The notes beneath the pieces are model-generated. The model did no database searches, had not been told where the DNA came from, and was given only the letters and a program-made list of their open reading frames with translations. From Methanobacteriaceae archaeon (lineage in GTDB: Archaea; Methanobacteriota; Methanobacteria; Methanobacteriales; Methanobacteriaceae): 41,539 nucleotides of DNA. This document shows, piece by piece, positions 35,502 through 41,539 of this stretch (the stretch's first letter is position 1; the number at the start of each line of letters is the position of its first letter). Made by a program: the position numbers and the translations under genes. The stretch is taken from positions 1 through 41,539 of the forward strand of contig JAHKLT010000021.1 in assembly GCA_020854915.1 (NCBI GenBank). Reading direction: 5' to 3'.

Positions 35502-35694
35502 AAATACACCTTAATTAAAAAATATAGTTTTTAAAATTAATAAATATATTTATTTTAAAACTTTTTAAATAAATTAGTTCTAAATTAAAAAAGTTAATTA
35601 TTGTGCAGTCCCAAAAATAAAAATTATAATTATTTAATTAATTAAATCAATTTAAAGTTATCCTTTTTAATAAAATTTCAAAAAGGTTTTAAAA

Positions 35695-35808
35695 ATGAGT
35701 GAAGTCGAAAAATTTTTATTAACACTAATATTAGCTCTTTGTGGAATAGCTATTACATTACACCCCATAATAAAAATAATGAAGAGATATGGAAATAAAA
35801 AAAGGTAA
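35695..35808 (+). CDS. 37-residue single-pass membrane protein
   Basis: A small ORF beginning MSEVEKFLLTLILALCGIAI: one acidic N-terminus, one hydrophobic span of about 20 residues, a short His-Pro turn and a strongly basic C-terminus (KIMKRYGNKKR). AAAGG precedes the ATG by nine bases. It ends immediately before the convergent moeA stop. The positive-inside tail suggests an N-out/C-in membrane peptide. No homologue recognised; small size limits certainty, but the pattern of hydrophobicity and charge is not expected of random AT-rich sequence. Confidence 0.55.
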   Translation: MSEVEKFLLTLILALCGIAITLHPIIKIMKRYGNKKR

Positions 35809-37032
35809 TTAATCAAATAGATATACTTCTACTTCTTCTTTTTCATCTACTAATTCAACAGATTTTAAAACTTTAACATAACCATCAGCTTCAGATAATG
35901 AAAAAATAGCCCCAGAATCTTTAAAAATAGGTTCAACAAAACCATCCCTAAATTTAACAAGTTGATATTGTAATCTACCTACTGAAGAGTGAATTTTCTT
36001 AGATAACTTAGCTTTAATTGTTTTTTTACTTAAATTTAAATTAAACCCCAATAGTTTAGCTATTTGAGGAGCTATAAATACATTGAAAATTACAATAGCT
36101 GAAACAGGATTTCCTGGAAGTCCAATTACAATCTTATTATTAACTTCAGCTACAATTGTTGGTTTTCCAGGCTGAACAGAAATTCCATGAATATGCACCT
36201 CACCTAATTCATCTAAAACTTGTTTTAATACATCACCTAAACCTGCAGAAGTTCCACCAGAACATATTAAAATATCTACTTCTTTTAAAGAATTTTGAAT
36301 CTTTAACTTTAAAGAATCATAATCATCTTTAACAATTCCAAAAGATTTTCCAATAGCTCCAAAAGAAATAATTGAATTTTTAATCATCTCACAATTAACA
36401 TCATAAATCTTACCATAGCTTAATTCATCATTTTGAGAGATGATCTCATTTCCAGTAGAAATAACACCAACAATTGGTTTTTTAAACACTTCGACTTTCT
36501 CAAAACCTTGAGATAATAAAACACCAATTTTTCCTGGGTTTAAAAAATCCTTCTTTTTTAATAAAAGATTAGATTCTTTCATATCAGAGCCTTTTTTAGC
36601 TATCTCATTGAAAGGTGTAATGCTTTTTAAGATATCTACTTCATCTCCGTGTTTATTAGTATATTCAACCATGGCCACACTATCAGCACCATCTGGAATA
36701 GGTGCACCAGTACTGATTTCAATACATTTACCTTTTTCAACAGATTTTTCACTTATAAATCCAGCTTCTAAAAAATCAATAATTTTAAGAGTATTAGGAT
36801 TTTCTTCATTGGCACCATAGCTATCTTCTGATTTGATTGCAAAACCATCTTTTAAAGCTTTATTAAATGAGGGATAATCCATCAAGCTATAAACATCTTG
36901 GAAAAGAATCCTAGAATAGGAATCTTTTACATAAACTTCTTCATTTAACGGAGTGTAATATTTATCAAATAAATCGTTAATAATATCCTTAGCTTCACTA
37001 TATTCTTTAATCTTTAAAAATTCAGTTCCCAT
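35809..37032 (-). CDS. moeA: Molybdopterin molybdenumtransferase MoeA
   Basis: Inserts molybdate or tungstate into molybdopterin; methanogens need the cofactor for formylmethanofuran dehydrogenase and formate dehydrogenase. Family landmarks: YSRILFQDVYSLMDYPSFNK (about 20-39), DGFAIKS, IEISTGAPIPDGADSVAMVE, ILLSQGFEKV-type hinge, GVISTGNEI, ICSGGTSAGLGDVLKQVLDE (MPT-binding), and VIGLPGNPVSAIVIFNVFI. The C-terminal domain IV ends VYLFD. About 407 residues is normal. I use the ATG at 37032 (MGTEFLKIK); the GTG at 37041 is an alternative start. Confidence 0.93.
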   Translation of the reverse strand: MGTEFLKIKEYSEAKDIINDLFDKYYTPLNEEVYVKDSYSRILFQDVYSLMDYPSFNKALKDGFAIKSEDSYGANEENPNTLKIIDFLEAGFISEKSVEKGKCIEISTGAPIPDGADSVAMVEYTNKHGDEVDILKSITPFNEIAKKGSDMKESNLLLKKKDFLNPGKIGVLLSQGFEKVEVFKKPIVGVISTGNEIISQNDELSYGKIYDVNCEMIKNSIISFGAIGKSFGIVKDDYDSLKLKIQNSLKEVDILICSGGTSAGLGDVLKQVLDELGEVHIHGISVQPGKPTIVAEVNNKIVIGLPGNPVSAIVIFNVFIAPQIAKLLGFNLNLSKKTIKAKLSKKIHSSVGRLQYQLVKFRDGFVEPIFKDSGAIFSLSEADGYVKVLKSVELVDEKEEVEVYLFD

Positions 37033-37255
37033 ATAAAACACTTTTTTATTTCTATATATACTAATTTCTTTAATTTGAAATATTATAAATTTTTATACTT
37101 AATTATAAATTAAAAATAGCTAATAAAAATCTTTAATTAAAAAATAATATTAAATATAAAGAAAAATAAAATTATTAATATTAATTTATAATTTTCCTAA
37201 TTATTAAAATTTAATTTAAGAAATGGATAATTTATAAAAATATGGAGATGAATAT

Positions 37256-37558
37256 TTGTCAAAACCACAAAATAATACCCAAGAATTTAGAAGAGTTAGA
37301 ACACCAAGAAAGGGAGAAATTCCTGGTGTTGTAGAACAAATTATGGGTCATGGAAAACTAAAAGTTAGATGTGCAGATGGGAATATGCGTATGACACGCA
37401 TTCCTGGAAAAATGAAAAAACGTATTTGGATTAGAGAAGGAGATGTAATCTTAGTAAAGCCTTGGGATTTCCAATCTGATGAAAAAGCAGATGTTATATG
37501 GAGATATACTAAAACTGAATCCAATTGGTTAGAAAAAAAAGGCTACTTGAAAATGTAA
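37256..37558 (+). CDS. eif1A: Translation initiation factor aIF1A
   Basis: OB-fold initiation factor binding the 30S A site. The 100 residues contain [40 protein letters not shown] and [20 protein letters not shown], the complete family signature. The start is TTG at 37256, with GGAGATGA about five bases before it. First gene of the rightward cluster with RIO1 kinase and the KH protein, all involved in small-subunit function. Confidence 0.96.
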   Translation: MSKPQNNTQEFRRVRTPRKGEIPGVVEQIMGHGKLKVRCADGNMRMTRIPGKMKKRIWIREGDVILVKPWDFQSDEKADVIWRYTKTESNWLEKKGYLKM

Positions 37559-37595
37559 ATATTAGATAGTTATTTTATCCGTAAACTGTGTTAAA

Positions 37596-38372
37596 ATGGA
37601 TTCTAAAATAACAAAAGCAGATGATGAAGTTCAAAAATTAATTTCTAAAAAGAGATTAAAAAGTGTTGAAGATAGAAGAGTAGCTAGTGAAATTTTTGAT
37701 AAAATAACACTAGAATCATTGTATAAGTTAGCTAATCAAAATTATTTAGATATTTTAAATGGAGCTATTAGCACTGGTAAAGAAGCTAATGTTTTAAAAG
37801 GAATCAAAAATGATGATTCTCCTGTAGCAGTAAAAATTTATAGAATATCTACATCTGATTTTAAAAAAATGAATTATTACATTGCAGGAGATCCTAGGTT
37901 CAATCTTAGAACCAAAAATAAACGTCAAATAATCTATGCATGGGTTAATAAAGAATTCAGAAATCTTAAACGATTGTATGAAGAAAATTTAAGTGTTCCA
38001 AAACCAATCACAACCTTAAATAATATTTTAATTCTTGAATACATTGTAGATAGACAAGGAAATCCATCTCCAACTGTCAAAGTAAAACCACCAAAAGATG
38101 TAGACAGTTTTTTTGAAAAATTACTTAATGAAATGAGTAAATTTGTAAATAAAGGAAAACTTATACATGGAGATTTATCTAATTTTAATATATTAAATCA
38201 AGAAGAAACCCCTGTAATAATTGATGTATCTCAATCAGTTGTAACTGATCATCCATTAGCAGAAGAGCTATTAAAAAGAGATATAAACACTATTGCAAAA
38301 GAATATAAAAAATTAGGTGTTAATACTTCTTCAGAAGAAATATCTAACTTTATTAATTTTAAAAATAATTAG
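37596..38372 (+). CDS. rio1: RIO1-type serine protein kinase
   Basis: Atypical kinase/ATPase for late 30S subunit maturation. Visible: the RIO1-type P-loop AISTGKEANVLKG (about 56-68), ATP-binding Lys in VAVKIYRISTSDFKKM followed by the RIO1-specific flexible loop YYIAGDPRFNLRTKNKRQII, the hinge LILEYI, catalytic loop LIHGDLSNFNIL (Asp), and metal-binding VIIDVSQSV (Asp). This identifies RIO1 rather than RIO2 (no N-terminal winged helix). 258 residues. Start ATG 37596 is 37 bp after aIF1A. Confidence 0.94.
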   Translation: MDSKITKADDEVQKLISKKRLKSVEDRRVASEIFDKITLESLYKLANQNYLDILNGAISTGKEANVLKGIKNDDSPVAVKIYRISTSDFKKMNYYIAGDPRFNLRTKNKRQIIYAWVNKEFRNLKRLYEENLSVPKPITTLNNILILEYIVDRQGNPSPTVKVKPPKDVDSFFEKLLNEMSKFVNKGKLIHGDLSNFNILNQEETPVIIDVSQSVVTDHPLAEELLKRDINTIAKEYKKLGVNTSSEEISNFINFKNN

Positions 38373-38424
38373 AAATTAATAAATAATATAAAAGATAAAT
38401 TTAATTTAATTAAGAGGTGTAAAA

Positions 38425-39039
38425 ATGCCAGAAACGGATTATATTAAAGTCCCACAAGATAGAGTAGGAGTTATAATTGGAACTAATGGTAAAGTAAAAA
38501 AAGCTATTGAAAAAGAAACAGAAACACGATTAGAAATTGATAGTAATGATGGAATAGTTACTATTATACCAAAAGAAAACATGGAAGACCCTCTTGGTGG
38601 ATGGAATGCAAATCATATAGTAAAAGCTATTGGAAGAGGTTTTAATCCAGAAAAAGCCATTAAATTAACTGATGATGATATATATTTAGAAATAATAAAG
38701 TTACCATTAATTATTGGAAAATCTAAAAAAGCTCTAGCTAGACATAAAGGAAGAATCATAGGAAAAGATGGTAAAACTAGAGAAATTATTGTTGATATGG
38801 CTGAAGTAGACATGGCAATTTATGGAAAAACTGTTTCTTTTATTGGAAAATTAGAAAATATTATGATAGCAAAAGAAGCTGTTAAAATGATTTTAAATGG
38901 ATCCAGACATAAAACTGTTTATAACTTCCTAGAACAAAAACAAAATGAACTTAAAGTTAAAGAATTTGAATCTGTTGTTGGAATTAATAATGATGAAATA
39001 GAATTTAAAGATGACATTGAATTAGATATTAAAAAATAA
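38425..39039 (+). CDS. KH-domain rRNA-processing protein (Dim2/Pno1-like)
   Basis: Archaeal relative of eukaryotic Pno1/Dim2, which binds the 3' end of small-subunit rRNA during maturation. First KH domain: VPQDRVGVIIGTNGKVKKAI with the GxxG loop GTNG; second KH domain: ARHKGRIIGKDGKTREII with loop GKDG, then IYGKTVSFIGKLENIMIAKE and AVKMILNGSRHKTVYNFLE. 204 residues, with an acidic C-terminal tail. AGAGGTG precedes the ATG. Conserved linkage with aIF1A and RIO1 supports a 30S assembly role. Confidence 0.92.
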   Translation: MPETDYIKVPQDRVGVIIGTNGKVKKAIEKETETRLEIDSNDGIVTIIPKENMEDPLGGWNANHIVKAIGRGFNPEKAIKLTDDDIYLEIIKLPLIIGKSKKALARHKGRIIGKDGKTREIIVDMAEVDMAIYGKTVSFIGKLENIMIAKEAVKMILNGSRHKTVYNFLEQKQNELKVKEFESVVGINNDEIEFKDDIELDIKK

Positions 39040-39103
39040 ATAAATTCTACTAAAATATAAAAATTTATTAATCATAAAAATTAAGTATAAATAAGGTGAT
39101 AAA

Positions 39104-39448
39104 ATGCATGGTTTATTATTTAATATAAAGAGCGATAAAGATAAATACGATGGAAATGAATTTAAAGTAAATTATAAAGTTACATTTAAAGATCCTAATA
39201 AACAATGGGACGATAATATAGCTAATTCTTTCTTTATAAATGATATGAAAAAGGGTAGTCCTCAAGAAGTTAAAGGTGGATGTGGAAGTTTAGACCCTGT
39301 TCAATTTGATAAATTCTATGATAACTTAACTAAATTACATGAATCTAAAGAGATGGAAAAAATTGCATCAAAGATGAGTTCTACAAAAACTCATGTTTTT
39401 GAAGATGAAGGAATTATTCTTTTCTGTGTTGGAGAAACAATAGTTTAA
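39104..39448 (+). CDS. Conserved protein of unknown function
   Basis: 114 residues, soluble, no signal peptide or membrane span. Features: a beta-rich N-terminus (EFKVNYKVTFKDPNKQW), a Gly/Cys stretch KGGCGSLDPVQFDKFYDNL, a charged helix, and a final hydrophobic strand GIILFCVGETIV. Not recognised. A strong AGGTGAT ribosome site before the ATG makes it very likely a real gene. It follows the KH gene by 64 bp. Confidence 0.7.
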   Translation: MHGLLFNIKSDKDKYDGNEFKVNYKVTFKDPNKQWDDNIANSFFINDMKKGSPQEVKGGCGSLDPVQFDKFYDNLTKLHESKEMEKIASKMSSTKTHVFEDEGIILFCVGETIV

Positions 39449-39490
39449 TTGTTTTAATCAAAAATATATTAGAACCCTTTAAGGAAAAAA

Positions 39491-39979
39491 ATGAAAAAAA
39501 TTGTTATTATATTGGTGATTTTAGTAGCTTTAATAAGTGTAGCAACTATTTATGAAACAGGAGTTTTTCAAAATTCTAAGAAAGTTTCATTAAACACCTT
39601 TGAATTTATAATGCCCGATGGTTTTATAACAACCGAAAAAACAAAACAAACTGCAGATATATTTAATGAAAATAAAAGTTTAAAAATAAAAGTAATTCAA
39701 TTAAACAATATATCAAATAAAGAAGAATATTTTAGTTTTGTTTCAAAAGATAATTGGACAAAAACATATCAAGATTCTTTAAAATATAAAGATATAGATG
39801 TTTCTTTAATTTATTTAGAAAGAAATGAATATAATGAAACAGAAAAATTAACTCAAATATATTTCAAAAAAGATTCTGAATCTTATGTTATAAGCACTTC
39901 TAATCTTGATAAAAAAAATAATGAATTCTTTATTAAAGTATCTGAAGAAATAATTAATACTATTAAAAAAAGCAAATAA
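39491..39979 (+). CDS. Membrane-anchored or secreted protein of unknown function
   Basis: 162 residues beginning KKIVIILVILVALISVATIY, an uncleaved signal anchor or signal peptide, then an extracytoplasmic domain with FEFIMPDGFITTEK, a form seen in small methanogen envelope proteins of unknown role. The remainder alternates beta strands and Lys/Glu/Asn-rich segments (VSLIYLERNEYNETEKLT) and ends in a basic tail. AAGGA lies six bases before the ATG. No cysteine lipobox is present. Function unknown. Confidence 0.7.
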   Translation: MKKIVIILVILVALISVATIYETGVFQNSKKVSLNTFEFIMPDGFITTEKTKQTADIFNENKSLKIKVIQLNNISNKEEYFSFVSKDNWTKTYQDSLKYKDIDVSLIYLERNEYNETEKLTQIYFKKDSESYVISTSNLDKKNNEFFIKVSEEIINTIKKSK

Positions 39980-39994
39980 CTTTAAAAATATTCT

Positions 39995-40807
39995 TTAATT
40001 AATTGAAAACCTGTTCTTTTTCTTTTTTTCAATAAATAATTTTTTTATAAAGTCAACTTTCCCTTCAGGATCTAATTCTTTTAATATTTTATCAATAGCA
40101 TCTAAAGAAATAGATTCAGTTTTATTGAATTCAAAAAGATAGATTCTACTAAGATATTCATCTATGCCAATTGTTTCTTCTTCTTTAAAATTACCTAAAT
40201 ACTCTTTTACAAAGAAAACATCCTCTTTAATTAGTGAAGCAGGATTACCACTAGAAAAGCTGTTTGATTTTCCAATAAAGTTTGGAGCCATATAACAATT
40301 ATTATCAATTATAGCTCCAGAACCAATTTTTACCCCACGAGAAATATAAGACAAATGACCTAACCATACGTGATCACCTATAAAAACACTTTTAGATAAG
40401 TTTATTCTTTTTTTAGATTTAGCACTATAAATAGGATGAGCATCAGAAGTTCTTATATTCGAATTACTACCAATTAAACAATCATCACCTATAATTAAAT
40501 TTTGATGTTCTTGAACATTAACATTTAACATTGGTGTGATAGATGTGTCTCTACCAAAAAAAACAAGCGAATCATTATAAATTTGTAAATTCAAAGGATA
40601 ATTAGAATTCGAAGAGTTCGACAAATAAACAACTGAATTATTACCTTCAAACCTTATTGAACAGTTTAATAGCTTAACATTACTCTCACAAGCAAAAATA
40701 TTATTTTTTCCTTTAAAAATTATTGAAGAATCAATAAATTCAGGACTTCCAGAAATTTTATTATATTTTAAGTCATTAATTTGATCTTTATTTCTAACTG
40801 ATTCCAT
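39995..40807 (-). CDS. Acyltransferase with left-handed beta-helix (hexapeptide repeats)
   Basis: 270 residues. The central part has hexapeptide-type repeats typical of LbetaH acetyltransferases: QNLIIGDDCLIGSNSNIRTS, DAHPIY (His in the usual TSDxH catalytic position), VFIGDHVWLGHLSYISRGVK, IGSGAIIDNNCYMAP, SGNPASLIKEDVFF. The N-terminal 90 residues form an additional beta-coil (IIFKGKNNIFACESN). Such enzymes O- or N-acetylate surface polysaccharide sugars; acceptor unknown. The monocistronic gene starts at ATG 40807 after TAGTGATATA. It joins the NeuA-PseG-like and GT39 genes as a possible glycan modifier. Confidence 0.85.
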   Translation of the reverse strand: MESVRNKDQINDLKYNKISGSPEFIDSSIIFKGKNNIFACESNVKLLNCSIRFEGNNSVVYLSNSSNSNYPLNLQIYNDSLVFFGRDTSITPMLNVNVQEHQNLIIGDDCLIGSNSNIRTSDAHPIYSAKSKKRINLSKSVFIGDHVWLGHLSYISRGVKIGSGAIIDNNCYMAPNFIGKSNSFSSGNPASLIKEDVFFVKEYLGNFKEEETIGIDEYLSRIYLFEFNKTESISLDAIDKILKELDPEGKVDFIKKLFIEKKKKNRFSIN

Positions 40808-41376
40808 TATATCACTACTATCATATGTTTTTTATTGGTTTAGTTTAAATTTTCACCATAATTTATAAAAAACCTCTAATTCTCAAATACAAAGAGTATC
40901 TATTATTTAAGAATTAAATAAAATTATCTCTTGAAAAATTAATTTTCACCAAAACCCAATTAAACTATTAAAAAGAAATTTATTAAAATAAAAATTATAT
41001 ATCTCATATAATATTAATTATGTAATTATTAATTTGTTAAATCGATAGATATTAAATATAAATCCTTATAAATATTTTTAATCATTGAACCACTACCAAA
41101 TAGTTATTTTTTATTTTAATATTTTAGATTTTTGTTATAGTTAAATTAAATTGTAATTTTTATATATAGTTGATTACCTAATATTTTTTAATTAATTTAA
41201 TATTTATATATAAATAAAACATGTATTTATATGAAAAAGTTTGGTAACACACTATAATATTAATTGATAAAAATTTTTAACCCAATTATTTTTATATAAA
41301 TTCTGTTTATATAATCATGATTTTTATTTTTTATTAATATTAAAATTAATTCTAAATATCAAACTAAACCAAGCAC
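40808..41376. other. 570-bp AT-rich non-coding region
   Basis: I see no gene, RNA or convincing structure between the acetyltransferase and the transposon end. Several long A/T runs could hold the acetyltransferase promoter near 40830-40900. Confidence 0.45.
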
Positions 41377-41386
41377 TTGACATACT

Positions 41387-41421
41387 CTCTGAGTGATCAT
41401 TTTATGAAGTTTCACTCGGAG
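41387..41421 (-). repeat. Subterminal hairpin of the IS605-like end
   Basis: The arms ctctgagtga (41387-41396) and tcactcggag (41412-41421) pair at 9 of 10 positions around a 15-nt loop. The hairpin overlaps the tnpB stop codon, as right-end hairpins of this family often do. Confidence 0.5.
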
Positions 41422-41539
41422 ATTTTTGCTCTCTATTATAAGCTACAGTTTCTTGTTTAGATAGAACTAATGTTCTATAGTAACACAAGCTTAAATTCCT
41501 ACATGTCCTGTAGTACATTCATTATTCATTCGGATAGCT
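41402..41539 (-). pseudogene. tnpB: C-terminal remnant of tnpB (IS605 OrfB)
   Basis: The last 38 codons before TAA read from MYYRTCRNLS to LVLSKQETVAYNREQKSPSE, ending in ETS. A KQE...SPS ending is characteristic of OrfB proteins just before the right-end hairpin. Upstream the frame is broken: a TGA precedes the ATG at 41518, and another frame reads RMNNECTTGHVGI before a stop. It is therefore decayed. The zinc-finger and RuvC parts would be outside the window. Confidence 0.45.

Larger units (their letters stand above)
41377..41539 (-). mobile_element. Right end of an IS200/IS605-type element, running off the window
   Basis: Read on the minus strand, the end of a tnpB-like frame is followed by a hairpin and then TCAA (41380-41377). 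In IS608 the right cleavage site is TCAA just after a subterminal hairpin, so the element end is proposed at 41377. The rest lies beyond the window. Confidence 0.45.

Noticed and set aside
37891-37915. tRNA T-loop-like ggttcaatc near 37898
   Set aside because: It lies inside the RIO1 flexible-loop coding sequence and no cloverleaf can be built around it.

Overview
The window is chromosomal DNA of a methanogenic archaeon, most likely a Methanobrevibacter-like member of the Methanobacteriales. The base composition is very AT-rich. Archaeal hallmark genes are present: Taw1, aTrm56, SepCysS, DGGGP synthase, eIF1A, RIO1 kinase, a KH ribosome-assembly factor and HypD. Other gut-methanogen traits are a giant beta-helix adhesin-like protein, a sialic/pseudaminic-acid type surface-sugar gene and a decayed IS resembling ISM1. 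Ribosome binding sites follow the archaeal GGTGAT/GAGGTG pattern. I see no tRNA, rRNA or CRISPR array. Genus assignment is inference from gene content.

Left region (1-5.8 kb): a 1,344-residue adhesin-like surface protein is read leftwards. It probably has an unannotated non-canonical start and a frameshift close to its 3' end. It is followed by a mobile-element graveyard: a 1.18-kb IS remnant with terminal inverted repeats and a frame-broken DDE transposase, directly abutted by a 107-bp MITE-like element flanked by TTAAT direct repeats.

Central metabolism (5.8-15 kb): tex, triosephosphate isomerase, a small unknown protein, the wyosine-synthesis radical SAM enzyme Taw1, then a leftward korDABC-sucC operon (2-oxoglutarate:ferredoxin oxidoreductase plus succinyl-CoA ligase beta) divergent from a fumarase beta-subunit gene. 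With pyruvate carboxylase subunit B (20.8-22.5 kb) these are parts of the partial reductive TCA route by which Methanobacteriales make 2-oxoglutarate.

Middle (15-30 kb): a long FKBP-type prolyl isomerase; a cobZ-like/cobS/aTrm56 operon (cobamide nucleotide-loop assembly plus tRNA methylation); a tightly joined larC-queC pair; pycB; a polytopic GT39-like glycosyltransferase and DGGGP synthase (lipid and envelope); myo-inositol-phosphate synthase (archaeal inositol lipids); a zinc-ribbon/NERD-like membrane protein; and a fused NeuA/PseF-PseG-like nucleotide-sugar enzyme. The long AT-rich spacers hold perfect inverted repeats that could be operators.

Right region (30.5-41.5 kb): a rightward run hypD - phosphoglycolate phosphatase - PmbA/TldD - SepCysS; a leftward pair of a GyrI-like protein and a coiled-coil protein; a 37-residue single-membrane-span protein; moeA; the eIF1A-RIO1-KH information-processing cluster; two unknown proteins; a hexapeptide-repeat acetyltransferase; and, at the edge, the 3' end of a decayed IS200/IS605 tnpB with its right-end hairpin. 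No obviously new defence or multi-gene system is visible. The most unusual items are the small unannotated genes, the regulatory inverted repeats, the broken adhesin end and the domain fusions.
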